Shown here in pieces: positions 10,094-19,691 of a DNA stretch of 64,000 nt. A program made the position numbers and the translations under genes. Position 1 is the first letter of the stretch. Each line of letters starts with the position of its first letter. The DNA comes from Pseudacidovorax sp. NFM-22 (GTDB taxonomy: Bacteria; Pseudomonadota; Gammaproteobacteria; Burkholderiales; Burkholderiaceae_C): positions 620,001-684,000 of the forward strand of contig NZ_JACBFY010000001.1 of the NCBI RefSeq assembly GCF_021401245.1. The letters are read 5' to 3'. The notes beneath the pieces were generated by a model, which saw nothing but the letters and a program-made list of their open reading frames with translations, was not told the origin of the DNA and did not search any database.

Positions 10094-10996
10094 GTGGCCG
10101 GCTACATCGGCCGCTTCGCGCCGTCGCCCACCGGGCCGCTGCATGCGGGCTCGCTGGTGGCGGCGCTGGCCAGCTGGCTCGATGCCCGCGCGGCCGGCGG
10201 CCGCTGGCTGGTGCGCATCGAGGACGCGGACACCGAACGCTGCCTGCCCGGCATGGGCGAGCACATCCTGCAGCAGCTGGCCGCCTGTGGCCTGATTCCG
10301 GACGAGGCGCCGGTCTGGCAGACGGCGCGTGCCGGTCGTTATCAGGCCGCGCTGGCGCGTCTGATCGACGCCGAACTGGCCTATCCCTGCGGCTGCACCC
10401 GCCGCGAGATCGACGCGACGCTGGCCGCCCAGGGCATCGGCCATGACCGCCATGGCGAGCGCGTCTATCCCGGCACCTGCCGCCACGGCCTGAACGGCAA
10501 GCCGGCGCGGGCTTGGCGCTTCGCCACCTGGCGCGCGTCCGCGCCCCTCGTCGACTGGACCGACCGCCGCCTGGGCGCACAGCGCCAGGATGTGCTGCAC
10601 GAGGTCGGCGACTTCGTGCTGCGCCGCGCAGACGGCCCCTGGGCCTACCAGCTCGCGGTCGTCGTGGACGATGCCGAGCAGGGCATCACCGACGTGGTCC
10701 GTGGCGCCGACCTGACCGACAACACGCCACGCCAGATCCTGCTGCAGCGCGCGCTGGGCCTGCCCACGCCGCGCTACCTGCACACGCCGCTGGTGCTGGG
10801 TGCCAATGGCGAGAAGCTGTCCAAGCAGAACGGGGCCGCCGCCATCGACAGCGGCACGCCGGCAGCCGCGCGCTCGGCACTGGATGCCGCCGCGCAGACC
10901 CTGGGGCTGCCCGCGGCGCGATTGGAAGACGGACTCCAACAGGCCCTGGCCAGCTGGGTCGCGCCGTGGGCCGCTCTCTACAATCCCGCCCCGTGA
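10094..10996 (+). CDS. gluQ: Glutamyl-queuosine tRNA(Asp) synthetase GluQRS
   Basis: GluQRS activates glutamate and attaches it to the queuosine base at position 34 of tRNA(Asp). The protein is 300 residues, lacking the anticodon-binding half of GluRS, as expected. Class I motifs are visible: the HIGH-like '[16 protein letters not shown]' near residues 9-24 and the KMSKS-like 'KLSKQNG' near residue 237. The zinc site C-x-C...Y-x3-C is present ('PCGCTRRE', then 'YPGTCRHG'). It starts with GTG at 10094. The stop overlaps the GTG of trmB by 4 bases (GTGA), coupling two tRNA-modification genes. Confidence 0.94.
   Translation: MAGYIGRFAPSPTGPLHAGSLVAALASWLDARAAGGRWLVRIEDADTERCLPGMGEHILQQLAACGLIPDEAPVWQTARAGRYQAALARLIDAELAYPCGCTRREIDATLAAQGIGHDRHGERVYPGTCRHGLNGKPARAWRFATWRASAPLVDWTDRRLGAQRQDVLHEVGDFVLRRADGPWAYQLAVVVDDAEQGITDVVRGADLTDNTPRQILLQRALGLPTPRYLHTPLVLGANGEKLSKQNGAAAIDSGTPAAARSALDAAAQTLGLPAARLEDGLQQALASWVAPWAALYNPAP
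10979..10984 (+). promoter_or_regulatory. -10-like hexamer before trmB
   Basis: TACAAT inside the end of gluQ, 8 bases before the trmB GTG. The layout is nearly identical to that before trhO. Confidence 0.35.
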
Positions 10997-11733
10997 CCGC
11001 CGACGAAACGAACGACTCCCCCGCTGCCCCGCCCGACGCCGGCGACACCGAACATCCCCACCGCCGCATCCGAAGCTTCGTGCGGCGCGCCGGCCGCACC
11101 ACCGATGCCCAGGCCCGCGCCTATGCGGACTTCGGCCCGCAGTACCTGATTCCCTACCGCCCCGCCCCGCTGGACTTCGCGCAGGCCTTCGGCCGCGAGG
11201 CCCCCACCGTGCTGGAGATCGGCTTCGGCATGGGCGAGGCCACCGCGCACATCGCACGCGTGCGGCCGGATGACAACTTTATCTGCTGCGAGGTGCACGA
11301 GCCCGGCGTGGGCGCGCTGCTCAAGCGCGCCGGCGAGCAGGGCCTGGCCAACATCCGCATCGTGGCGCACGACGCCGTGGAGGTGCTGCAGCACATGATC
11401 CCGCCCGGCAGCCTGGCCGGCGTGCACGTGTTCTTTCCCGACCCCTGGCACAAGAAGCGCCACCACAAGCGCCGGCTGATCCAGCCGCCATTCGTGCGCC
11501 AGCTGGCCGAGCACATCGCCACCGGCGGCTACCTGCATTGCGCGACCGACTGGCAGCCCTATGCCGAGCAGATGGTCGAGGTGCTGTCCGGCGAGCCGCT
11601 GCTGGCCAACACCGCCGCGCCGGACGCCGGCGGCTTCGCGTCCAAGCCGGACTACCGGCCGCTCACGAAGTTCGAGAACCGGGGCATCAAGCTGGGCCAC
11701 GGCGTCTGGGACGTGGTGTTCAGGAAGATCTGA
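10993..11733 (+). CDS. trmB: tRNA (guanine(46)-N7)-methyltransferase
   Basis: TrmB forms 7-methylguanosine at position 46 of the tRNA variable loop using S-adenosylmethionine. The protein is 246 residues. The SAM-binding '[16 protein letters not shown]' and the diagnostic '[16 protein letters not shown]' motif (about residues 147-162) identify the family clearly. The GTG start overlaps the gluQ stop (GTGA). The first 45 residues are a variable, charged extension before the conserved '[13 protein letters not shown]' segment. It is convergent with the restriction gene; the 65 bases between hold no obvious terminator. Confidence 0.95.
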   Translation: MTADETNDSPAAPPDAGDTEHPHRRIRSFVRRAGRTTDAQARAYADFGPQYLIPYRPAPLDFAQAFGREAPTVLEIGFGMGEATAHIARVRPDDNFICCEVHEPGVGALLKRAGEQGLANIRIVAHDAVEVLQHMIPPGSLAGVHVFFPDPWHKKRHHKRRLIQPPFVRQLAEHIATGGYLHCATDWQPYAEQMVEVLSGEPLLANTAAPDAGGFASKPDYRPLTKFENRGIKLGHGVWDVVFRKI

Positions 11734-11798
11734 CGCCCCCCACGCCGCTTCCCTGGCGGCAAAGCGCGGAACGTTCTAAACGGACCGGCCGGGCCCCA

Positions 11799-14700
11799 TC
11801 AGGACGTCGCGCCATGCCTGTGCACGATGTCACGCACCTGCGCCGGCTCGAACGCCACATCCCAGCACCACAGGCCGAAGCCGCCCTTGGCGTTGACGGC
11901 CTCAACCCACAGTTTCAGCGCATCGCGCTTGGCCACGTTCTGAGGCGAGTCTTCGCCCTTGATCTCCAGCACCAGCGTCTTGCCGTTGGCCAGGCGCACG
12001 ATGAAGTCGGGCAGGAAGCGGCGGCGTGATCCGCCCCACAGGTAGAAGATCTGGAAACCCAGGTGATCGTTCTTGGCATACGCCGAGACGAGATCGCTGC
12101 AATCGAAGATGTTCGCGGCGTAGATTTCCCAAGAACTGTCGCCGACTACGTGGCTAATCTGAGACCGCTTGGTCGGCTGGTTGCCCTTGGTCGTGTACCA
12201 AGTGCGCATGGCGCGGGTCGAGCCAATCGGCTGCTCGGGGTCGAACACCGGCTCGATGCTAGCCACGTTCTGCTGCTCCACATGCTTAACCAGATGCTGC
12301 ACGACGAGGTCGGCGTTCAGCGCGATCAGGATGCGACGACGCAGGCCGTCGCTATGGAACAGGCTGGGGATGTCCAGCTTGTTCGCGGCCGGGCTGACGA
12401 ACTGCTCGACGAGGCGGATCAGCTGGAAGACCAGGTACTCCCGGTTGCCCTTGAAGCGCCCGCTCATCTGGTCGAAGGCCTTGCGTGCAGCCTGGAAGAT
12501 GATGCGCTGGGCGCGGAAGTCCTCGGGCAGCTTCTCCAGGTCGATGCTTGTCGTGTTGCCCAGGTCAGTAGCCCCGCCTACGGCCGGCGCCAGCTCGGCG
12601 CTGATGGGGGTGGCCGCCGGGTCTAGCCGCAGCGCCGGCACCGTGCTCCACGCCACGGCCAGCGTCGGCTTGACTACCACGTCCACGCGCAGCAGGTTGG
12701 GCCAACGCACCTCCAGCTCATTGCGTGAGGCCAGCGACTCGATCTGTGTGCTGGGCTTGGGCGGGGGTGGCGGCGGGCCACCATCGTCGGCATCGACGAA
12801 CACGGACAGGGGCACGCCGAAGACGTTGACGTACTCGGGCACGAACAGGCCGTTCTCGTCGCGGTCATAGCCCACGCGGCGTAGGCCGCGGCCAATCACC
12901 TGCTCGCACAGCAGTTGGCTGGTGAACGCCCGCAGGCCCATGATGTGGGTGACGTTCTTCGCGTCCCAGCCCTCGGACAGCATCGCCACCGAGATGACAC
13001 TCTGCAGCGCCTGGCCGGCCTGGCCTTGTTTGCCTACGCTGTCCACGATTGCGCGCAGCAGGTCTTCCTTGTCGAGCGCCAGCAGCCGCTCCTCGCGGTC
13101 CTTGGGCAGCTTCGCCGCCTTCACGATCTCGCGCAGACGGTTGACATATTCGGTCGCGCCCAGCAGGTAGTCCTTTACCGCGGCGTCGATTGGCGCGGCC
13201 TGGATCAAGGTCACCAGTTGGTCATCCGGCTGCTGCTCGTCGAAGCGCTTGCGCGCCTCGGGCTTCAGGCTGATGTGGCCCGCCAGCAGCTTGAGCTTTT
13301 CGCCATCCTTCTTCGCGGCATCGAGCTTGTCGACCAGGTCGTCCGGCAGCTGCAGCACCTTCAGCAACGACGACAGGCGTGCCTTGAACACGCTCTCGCC
13401 CGCCGCCTTCTCGCCGATCTCGGCCTTCTCCAGCACCTTGGAATCGACCCGCAACGTGCGCTCTGCCGCCTTCAGTTCGGTCCAGTGCGCGTCGCCGTGG
13501 TTCAGGTAGTGCTCAATGCGCGCGGCCGTCTCCACGCGGTTGCAGACGGTCAGCATCACCGGGGGTGAAGCGTGACCAGCCGCGCGCCAGTCCAGCAGCG
13601 CGGCGCGCCAGTCGGCGCCCAGCAGCGTGTAGGCGTCCTGCACCAGCTTGGGCAACGCCTCGTGCGGCTCGGCGCCGCGGCGGTTCAAGTCCTCCTGCAC
13701 CTCGGGCTCGCGGTACAGGTGATAGAGCTTGGACCGATAGGTCTGCGCGTTCGGCAGCGCGTCATCGCGCACCACCACCCGCGGCGTCTTGACCAGGCCG
13801 GCTTCGATGGCATCGTTCAGGCCGAAGTCGCTGACCACCCAGGTGAACAGGCCTTCTTCGGCGTTGGCCTTGCCCGTAGGCGCGAACGGGGTGGCCGACA
13901 GATCGAAGCAGCGCTGGATGCGGCGCGTCTTGTGGATGCGGTCCAGCCCTTCGATCCAGCGCGTGGCCTCGTCCAGGTCGATGCCCAGTTCAGCGGCCTG
14001 TGCCTTGCTGATCTTGATGTCAGCCGGCTTGCGGTAAGCGTGGTGCGCTTCGTCGTTGATGACGACGATGTCCTTGAACTGCGCCAGCTTGCCTAGCACC
14101 CGCTTGGTGAAGACCTCATCGGGCTCCTTGCCCTTCTTCACCACCGATCGGTCGGGCTCCTTCAGCGGCATCAGCGTGTGCCAATTCTCCACCAGGATCT
14201 CGGCCTGGTTGAGCTTGCTGCGCAGCGCATCCGATGGGCAGGTGGCGAACTCGTCGTAGGCATTGCCCGGCTCGCCCGGGTACAGCACCTTCAGCCGGCC
14301 CTTGACGGTCAGGCCCGGCGCCACGATGAAGATGGCGCGCGAGAAGTCCTTGTGGCGCTTCGGGTAGATGACTGCGTTGAGCACCTGCCAGGTGATAAGC
14401 ATCGCCATCACCGCGGTCTTGCCCGAGCCGGTGGCCATCTTGTTGCACACGCGCTCGAATGGGCCACCGTCGCCCTGCAGGAATACACCCTGCCGGTACG
14501 AAGCCGCGGCCTCCACCCACCAGATCTGCGTCTCCACCGCCTCCAGCTGGCAGTAGTAGAAGGAATTGGCGCGTACGCCCGGCGTCTGATCGCGCCAATG
14601 CTCCAGCAGCTGGCGCGTCACCGCCGTCACGCCAGGGTAGTCATCGGCGCGCCAGACGTCGACGCGACTGCGGATCTCGTTGACCTGCTCTAGAACTTCC

Positions 14701-14852
14701 ACGCGCCGCGTGTTGTTGCGGACGTCGTAGATCTCGTAGCTGGCCGGCCGGCGGCCCTCGATCAGCGCCAGCGTGCCATCGTTCTGCTGCTGCCAGTGGC
14801 GCTGCGGAACGATGAAGGGCGAGTTGATGATGATGTTGCCGGGGCGCTTCAT
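11799..14852 (-). CDS. Type III-like restriction endonuclease (Res), BPTD_3080-like
   Basis: Large helicase-nuclease of 1017 residues, the restriction subunit paired with the methyltransferase at 15313-18684. Superfamily II helicase motifs are visible: motif I 'ATGSGKTAVM' near residue 141, motif II 'INDEAHHAYR' near residue 280, and motif VI 'QVIGRGLRRVGYD' in the second RecA-like domain. The C-terminus carries a PD-(D/E)xK-type nuclease signature, 'PDFIVRL...LVLEIKG' (about residues 948-965). I start at ATG 14852 because it overlaps the upstream stop as ATGA, giving 'MKRPGNIIIN'. An in-frame ATG at 14888 would invade the preceding gene by 40 bases. The closest named group I recall is the BPTD_3080 restriction family. 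Confidence 0.85.
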   Translation of the reverse strand: MKRPGNIIINSPFIVPQRHWQQQNDGTLALIEGRRPASYEIYDVRNNTRRVEVLEQVNEIRSRVDVWRADDYPGVTAVTRQLLEHWRDQTPGVRANSFYYCQLEAVETQIWWVEAAASYRQGVFLQGDGGPFERVCNKMATGSGKTAVMAMLITWQVLNAVIYPKRHKDFSRAIFIVAPGLTVKGRLKVLYPGEPGNAYDEFATCPSDALRSKLNQAEILVENWHTLMPLKEPDRSVVKKGKEPDEVFTKRVLGKLAQFKDIVVINDEAHHAYRKPADIKISKAQAAELGIDLDEATRWIEGLDRIHKTRRIQRCFDLSATPFAPTGKANAEEGLFTWVVSDFGLNDAIEAGLVKTPRVVVRDDALPNAQTYRSKLYHLYREPEVQEDLNRRGAEPHEALPKLVQDAYTLLGADWRAALLDWRAAGHASPPVMLTVCNRVETAARIEHYLNHGDAHWTELKAAERTLRVDSKVLEKAEIGEKAAGESVFKARLSSLLKVLQLPDDLVDKLDAAKKDGEKLKLLAGHISLKPEARKRFDEQQPDDQLVTLIQAAPIDAAVKDYLLGATEYVNRLREIVKAAKLPKDREERLLALDKEDLLRAIVDSVGKQGQAGQALQSVISVAMLSEGWDAKNVTHIMGLRAFTSQLLCEQVIGRGLRRVGYDRDENGLFVPEYVNVFGVPLSVFVDADDGGPPPPPPKPSTQIESLASRNELEVRWPNLLRVDVVVKPTLAVAWSTVPALRLDPAATPISAELAPAVGGATDLGNTTSIDLEKLPEDFRAQRIIFQAARKAFDQMSGRFKGNREYLVFQLIRLVEQFVSPAANKLDIPSLFHSDGLRRRILIALNADLVVQHLVKHVEQQNVASIEPVFDPEQPIGSTRAMRTWYTTKGNQPTKRSQISHVVGDSSWEIYAANIFDCSDLVSAYAKNDHLGFQIFYLWGGSRRRFLPDFIVRLANGKTLVLEIKGEDSPQNVAKRDALKLWVEAVNAKGGFGLWCWDVAFEPAQVRDIVHRHGATS

Positions 14853-15313
14853 GCAGCCCCCTTCGGCGCAGTGGACTGCGGCGGGCACAGTGCCCGCAGC
14901 TCCTCAAAGTCGCCGGTGGCCTTCGCAGCAATCTCCGCCCAAGCTCGCGCAAAGGCTGGACGCTGCAGGTTCGACACGATGCCGTCGCGCCAAAGCGCCC
15001 ACGTCGCTTTTCGGATGCGCCCCTCCTGGTGCAGGAAAAGCTGCTGGTTGCAGAGGTCGAAGTAACGGTAGAACGCAGGTAGTGCCTGGGCCACGTCCTG
15101 CGGGCTCATGTCAGCGCCCAGCAGAGCATCTAGCGGCAGTTCCTTGGCGATATCGCGGTACTCGTCTACGAGCCCGTCCTCGAAGCTGGTCACGCTCTGT
15201 GTCTTGAGCAGCCTGAGCTGCCAGAACGCGGCCACCGCACCGACACCCGCAACGCCACTGCCAATACCGCCGATCAGGCTGGCCCAGTCCAGCCACTCCT
15301 TGCTGGGCACCAT
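14849..15313 (-). CDS. Small N-terminally membrane-anchored protein within the R-M operon (DUF4760-like)
   Basis: A 154-residue protein with one clear hydrophobic segment (about residues 12-33, rich in Gly/Ala/Val) followed by a soluble helical domain. The domain contains 'YFDLCNQQLFL', 'GRIRKATWALWRDGI' and 'LQRPAFARAW'. The look is that of DUF4760-type small membrane proteins; I cannot assign a biochemical function. Its ATG overlaps the mod stop (TGATG) and its own stop overlaps the res ATG (ATGA), so all three should be translated together. This makes it part of the defence operon and not a bystander. It might tether or regulate the restriction complex. Confidence 0.75.
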   Translation of the reverse strand: MVPSKEWLDWASLIGGIGSGVAGVGAVAAFWQLRLLKTQSVTSFEDGLVDEYRDIAKELPLDALLGADMSPQDVAQALPAFYRYFDLCNQQLFLHQEGRIRKATWALWRDGIVSNLQRPAFARAWAEIAAKATGDFEELRALCPPQSTAPKGAA

Positions 15314-18300
15314 CAGACGGCCCCCTTCACCAAGGGCAGGATTTTCAAAGACTCGATGCCCCGGTCATCAACGATCTTCACCGCTGCCTTGGCATGCTTG
15401 CCGGCCTCGAAGGGCAGTGACACGGTGCCGTGGAACTGGTCAAGCATCGACTCGTCCAGCTCGGCGCGGATCGTCTTCTTGAGCTTCTTCCAGCCCTCGT
15501 CCTTGCCGGCCATGGGGAAGAACACCTGATGTGGGAACAGGCTGCGCCCGTCGTAGTCGGTGTCCAGGCTCCACATGGCGATCTTGCCCTTGCCGCCAGA
15601 GATCAGCTCGCCTTTGACGGTGTCGAAGTAGTCGAAGCCCATCACCTCTACCTGCCACAACCCGTTTGGCAGCGGGTCCACCTTCACGTCGGGCTGGCCC
15701 ATCAGCCAGAAGCTCTGGTTGCTGCTGCGGGCCTTCTTCAAGTCCTCGGTCAGCAGGTCGGTGTTCATCTGCGCCTTCAGCGCAGTGATGCCCTTGAGCG
15801 CGTCGATGTCCTTGGCCGCTTCCGGATCGAAAGTGAACGCGCAGAACACGATCATCTTCGGCCGCGGGAACAGCTCGCCGGCCTCGTTCAGCGCGTGCTC
15901 GACCTGGCGCTGCTCCAGCGCGCCGTGCTCGGGGCCGAAGCTCACCACCACCCGCTCGCCCGTTTCGGCCAGCGTGCCGGTGGCATGCAGGCAGGTGGTG
16001 CCTGCCATCACCTCCAGCTCGGCGAATTCCAGCTTCTGGCCGCCCTTGCCGCGGATGCCGGTCTTCAGCAGCTCATCGCGCCACTGCTGCTGGCGGTTGC
16101 TCTCGCCGCTGCGCGCGATGCTGGTCTGGTAGGCCTGGTCCTCGGTGGGCGTGGCCGATGCGCCGCCCTCGGCGGCCTCCAGGCTCAGCACCGTCGGGAA
16201 AGGCACGGCCTCGACCGTGAACGGGCCAGTGATGCGCAGCTTGGTCTTGCTCTTCTCCGGCTGGTCGTAGAGAGACTCGTTCTTTGTGTTGGCCGCGATG
16301 GAGCGGTCCATCTCTGCCTGCATGCGTTGGCGAGCAGCGTGAAAAGCATCGAAAGGCTCGCGCAGCGCGGGCTGCCACCCTGGCGGCAGGACGCCTTCGC
16401 CCCCTGGGAACGGCACTTCCCATTCGTGCAGTGTCACACCCGCCGCGCCGAGCTGGAGCTTCTGCCCCTTGCGCACGCCTTCAGTCACAGCAAGCGGTTC
16501 CAGCGGAGCGTGCTTCTCGATCGCGACATTCAGCGCAGCCAGAGCCTCTTCGACGGCTGGATGCAGGCGCTCGTAGATCGTGTCGAGGTCTGCGTTGTTT
16601 GCGATGTCTCCCAACTTGATGTGCGGCACTTCCCGATTGATGAACCCGCCCTTTAGCCCTTCGTAGGGGTACCTCAACTCGTAGTAGTCAAAGCTGGCGG
16701 TCATCAGCCGTTGTTTGGCCAGGGTGACCGCAACGCGCGACGTGTCGCAAGTTATCCAGCGTCGCCCCCACTTCTCTGCCACGAACGCAGTCGTCCCGGA
16801 CCCGCATGTCGGATCAAACACCAGATCGCCAGGGTCCGTCGTCATCAACATGCACCGTTCGACGACTCGTGCAACGGTCTGAACGACATAGACCCGGGGA
16901 TCGGTTGAAGAGCCGCCCGTTGCGGTGTCCGACCAGTTATTTCCTATCGGCACCACTGGAAAGTCGTCTACGAATCGCTTGTACTTCAGGACGGAACCAG
17001 AAGAGACCAGGCGGCGCGCATAACCAAGTCGCCGAATCCCATCCACCGTTGTCTTCCAGTTGTTTGTCGCGCCGGGAAAGTGTTCGCGCCCTTGGAATGG
17101 AACCTCGACTGTAGTGAACTGTCGGAAGCCCTGGGAAACCATTGAGTCATGGCGAAAAACGGCGCCAGCTTTACTAGCCAATTCGATATCTGAACGCTCT
17201 GCGCTCGTCATCGTCCGCTCGCCCCCGTCGGGCATTCTCAACCAGACGTACTCTCCGCCACCCTCTACGAGCGCGCTCTTCTCCGCGAAAATTTGATGGA
17301 ATTTGTCCTTCGCGAGCGCCTTGTCTTTCGCGTACCAAACTAAGTAGTCGCTGACGCCTGACAAGAGCTCACTGGTTTGACCGCTAGTTTTGACGAAGGT
17401 GATAACGGAAATGAAGTTTTCGGGACCGAAGACCTCGTCGCAAATATTTCGGACGAGGTGCAAATTCTCGTCGGATATCTGAACAAACACGCTACCCGAA
17501 TCTTTAAGTAGTTCCTTGGAAAGGAGTAGCCGGTCACGGAGATATGAAAGGTAGGAGTGCAGACCCAATTCCCACGTATCCCGAAACGCTTTGATCATTT
17601 CGGGTTCTTGGGTCAGGTCGGCGTCGCTCTTGTCCTTGACGTCGCGCTTGCCCACGAAGGGTTGGAAGTTGCTGCCGTACTTGATGCCGTAGGGTGGGTC
17701 GATGTAGACCATCTGCACCTGCCCGGCCATGCCTTCCTTGACCAGCAGGCTGTTCATCACCTGCAGGCTGTCGCCACTGACCAGGCGGTTGGCCCAGCCC
17801 TTGTCGTGGCGGTAGAAGTCCACCGCGTCACGCAGCGGCAGGTTCTCGAACGGCGCCTCGAACAGGCTGGCCTGGCGCAGCTTGGCCTCATCGGCCGGCT
17901 TCGCGTTCTTCTCGCCCGGGCCTCCTTTGCGCACCGCCGAGAGAATGCTCATCGGGTCGATGCGCTCGTGCACGTGCAGGCTGACGGTGTCCACCTCGAA
18001 GCTGGTGCGCTCGGCTTTGCCGGCCCACTGCAGGTAAGGTGCGCCACGGCGCTGGATCTCTTCCAGCGCGGCCTTCATCGCAGCCGGCTCGCCGGACGCC
18101 AGCGCGTCAGCCACCTGGGTCTCCAACTCTGCACGGCTGGAGTCGAAGTTCAGCACCGGGTCCAGGTGCGGGTTGTACGCCCACTCCTTCTTCGGCTGCT
18201 GCGGGTCGCTGGCTTCGTTGACGAGACCGACCTCGGGGTTGTTCTTGCGCCGGTCGGCGTGGCGGTAGCTGATGACTTGGGCGGGCTCATCTGCCGCCGC

Positions 18301-18684
18301 GCGCGAAGTGGATCTGCCCTTGGGCTTCGTAGCGGAAGCGGCCTTGACCGCGGGTTCCTCAGCGGGCGATTCACCCGTCTGCAACTCGAAGTCGTCGGCG
18401 TCCGGCGCTGCGCCTGCAGCACGTCCGGTAGTACCACCCCGACCAGGCCCCTTTACCAGCAGGCCGGCGGTCGCCAAGCGATCGTGAGTGGCGTCGAACT
18501 CGGCCTCGGTGACTCTGTCTCCAGCCGCGAGTGCAGCCTGCACCCATTTCGCGCGCAGTTGGCCGTTGGGCACCTTGCTGCCATCCACAGGCAGCAGGGT
18601 GAGCAGAATGCCTTCAAGGCGGTCAAGGCGGGGATCTGCCATCTCAGTCACTTTGTTGATTTTCTGCGTTGGTGTTTGACGCAT
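15313..18684 (-). CDS. Type III-like DNA adenine methyltransferase (Mod)
   Basis: Beta-class N6-adenine methyltransferase of up to 1123 residues, providing modification and specificity for the restriction enzyme encoded downstream. Catalytic motif IV 'MVYIDPPYGIKYG' (DPPY at about 329-332) precedes the SAM motif I 'FDPTCGSGTTAFV' (about 623-635). This order is typical of Type III Mod proteins, with the target-recognition region in between. The protein is long for a Mod (usually 550-700) because of about 250 extra N-terminal residues and a C-terminal extension of about 400. Two starts are possible, ATG 18684 and ATG 18642 ('MADPRLDRLEG'), neither with a strong ribosome site. Codons between about 17560 and 16860 are far lower in G+C than the flanks. 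Confidence 0.88.
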   Translation of the reverse strand: MRQTPTQKINKVTEMADPRLDRLEGILLTLLPVDGSKVPNGQLRAKWVQAALAAGDRVTEAEFDATHDRLATAGLLVKGPGRGGTTGRAAGAAPDADDFELQTGESPAEEPAVKAASATKPKGRSTSRAAADEPAQVISYRHADRRKNNPEVGLVNEASDPQQPKKEWAYNPHLDPVLNFDSSRAELETQVADALASGEPAAMKAALEEIQRRGAPYLQWAGKAERTSFEVDTVSLHVHERIDPMSILSAVRKGGPGEKNAKPADEAKLRQASLFEAPFENLPLRDAVDFYRHDKGWANRLVSGDSLQVMNSLLVKEGMAGQVQMVYIDPPYGIKYGSNFQPFVGKRDVKDKSDADLTQEPEMIKAFRDTWELGLHSYLSYLRDRLLLSKELLKDSGSVFVQISDENLHLVRNICDEVFGPENFISVITFVKTSGQTSELLSGVSDYLVWYAKDKALAKDKFHQIFAEKSALVEGGGEYVWLRMPDGGERTMTSAERSDIELASKAGAVFRHDSMVSQGFRQFTTVEVPFQGREHFPGATNNWKTTVDGIRRLGYARRLVSSGSVLKYKRFVDDFPVVPIGNNWSDTATGGSSTDPRVYVVQTVARVVERCMLMTTDPGDLVFDPTCGSGTTAFVAEKWGRRWITCDTSRVAVTLAKQRLMTASFDYYELRYPYEGLKGGFINREVPHIKLGDIANNADLDTIYERLHPAVEEALAALNVAIEKHAPLEPLAVTEGVRKGQKLQLGAAGVTLHEWEVPFPGGEGVLPPGWQPALREPFDAFHAARQRMQAEMDRSIAANTKNESLYDQPEKSKTKLRITGPFTVEAVPFPTVLSLEAAEGGASATPTEDQAYQTSIARSGESNRQQQWRDELLKTGIRGKGGQKLEFAELEVMAGTTCLHATGTLAETGERVVVSFGPEHGALEQRQVEHALNEAGELFPRPKMIVFCAFTFDPEAAKDIDALKGITALKAQMNTDLLTEDLKKARSSNQSFWLMGQPDVKVDPLPNGLWQVEVMGFDYFDTVKGELISGGKGKIAMWSLDTDYDGRSLFPHQVFFPMAGKDEGWKKLKKTIRAELDESMLDQFHGTVSLPFEAGKHAKAAVKIVDDRGIESLKILPLVKGAV

Positions 18685-18688
18685 TAGG

Positions 18689-18799
18689 TTACCAGTCAGG
18701 AATGGGTAGCGACCGGATCAGGAACTCCCCCGAAATGAGCGGCAGCGGGTCGATGTGCGGGCTGCGAACCATCACCGCGAAGAATCTGCCACCCGACAG
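18689..18799 (-). pseudogene. Possible 3' remnant of a gene upstream of mod
   Basis: Leftward, a frame of about 37 codons ends in TAA at 18691-18689, four bases before the first mod ATG. Its end reads '...SPHIDPLPLISGEFLIRSL...', which looks protein-like, and an in-frame TGA lies just upstream. I do not recognise the product. It may be the tail of a former first gene of the restriction operon, truncated at the island edge, or a chance frame. Confidence 0.25.
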
Positions 18800-19026
18800 T
18801 AGTCAAACTTGCGCCGTTGCAGGCGGCCTACCGCCCTCACCGTCGTGCACCACTGCAGCGCTTACGGCCCGCCGTCGCGCCCCAACGGCCCCTCTCTGGC
18901 TTGTTCTGAAGCGTTCTGGGCCTCCCTGCCGTGCCGTTCGGAGGGCTCCTGTCGTCTGCCGGACAGACGGCGCCCGCCGCGCAGGCCTACAGTGCCGTCT
19001 CCCCCACGACAACGACGGAGACGACC
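18800..19026. other. Non-coding gap upstream of the HD-domain gene
   Basis: Together with the fragment at 18689-18799 this is the only gap over 300 bases. The left part has lower G+C than the right part. No tRNA, direct repeat or integrase is recognisable. It should hold the promoters of both the restriction operon (leftward) and the HD gene (rightward), but no clear hexamer pair stands out. Confidence 0.4.
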
Positions 19027-19614
19027 ATGGCCCACAGGGCGACTTTCGTGCGCATGCAGGACAGCACGCGCGAGGACTGGCAGGCCATCAGTGGCGAGTT
19101 CATGCACTTCGCCAGCGGGCTGCCAGAGCGGGTCATGGCGCACCTGAAGCTGCTCGAGGGCGACTACGGCGGCTTTCCGGTGGATCGCTACACCCACAGC
19201 CTGCAGACCGCCACCCGCGCCCTGCGTGACGGCCGGGACGAGGAATACGTGGTCTGCGCCCTGCTGCACGACATCGGCGACACCCTGGGCGCCTTCAACC
19301 ATCCGGACATCGCCGCGGCCATCCTGCAGCCCTTCGTCAGCGAAGAGAACCACTGGATGGTGAAGCACCACGGCATCTTCCAGGGCCATTACTTCTTCCA
19401 TCACATCGGGCTGGACCGCGACCTGCGCGAGCAGTTCCGCACGCATCCGCACTTCGAGCGCACGGCGGAGTTCTGCGAGCTCTACGACAACCCGGCCTTC
19501 GATCCCAAGGGCGAGACGCTGCCCATCGCCGAATTCGAACCCATGCTGCGGCGGCTGATGGCCCAGCCGCGGCAGAGCATCTACAAGAAGGCCCTGACGA
19601 CAGAAACGGCTTGA
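19027..19614 (+). CDS. HD-domain protein, PhnZ/MIOX-like
   Basis: A 195-residue HD-superfamily protein. Candidate metal ligands are H57 ('RYTHSLQTA'), H81-D82 ('LLHDIGD'), histidines at 109, 114/115 and 121, and D154 ('LYDNPAFDP'). The H57 to H81 spacing of 24 and the terminal Asp in a 'D-x-PAFDP' context resemble PhnZ and myo-inositol oxygenase more than phosphohydrolase HD proteins. A mixed-valent di-iron oxygenase is therefore plausible, but this is inference. The start at 19027 follows a CGGAGACG ribosome-site-like stretch; longer in-frame starts exist but are not family-like. It is 77 bases upstream of the class II aldolase-like gene. Confidence 0.75.
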   Translation: MAHRATFVRMQDSTREDWQAISGEFMHFASGLPERVMAHLKLLEGDYGGFPVDRYTHSLQTATRALRDGRDEEYVVCALLHDIGDTLGAFNHPDIAAAILQPFVSEENHWMVKHHGIFQGHYFFHHIGLDRDLREQFRTHPHFERTAEFCELYDNPAFDPKGETLPIAEFEPMLRRLMAQPRQSIYKKALTTETA

Positions 19615-19691
19615 ATTTCGCGCTCTGCCGCCACAGCCCGTCCCCGCGACCATCCGAACCTGCCGCCCGTGCGGCGCCCAAGGAGACACCC

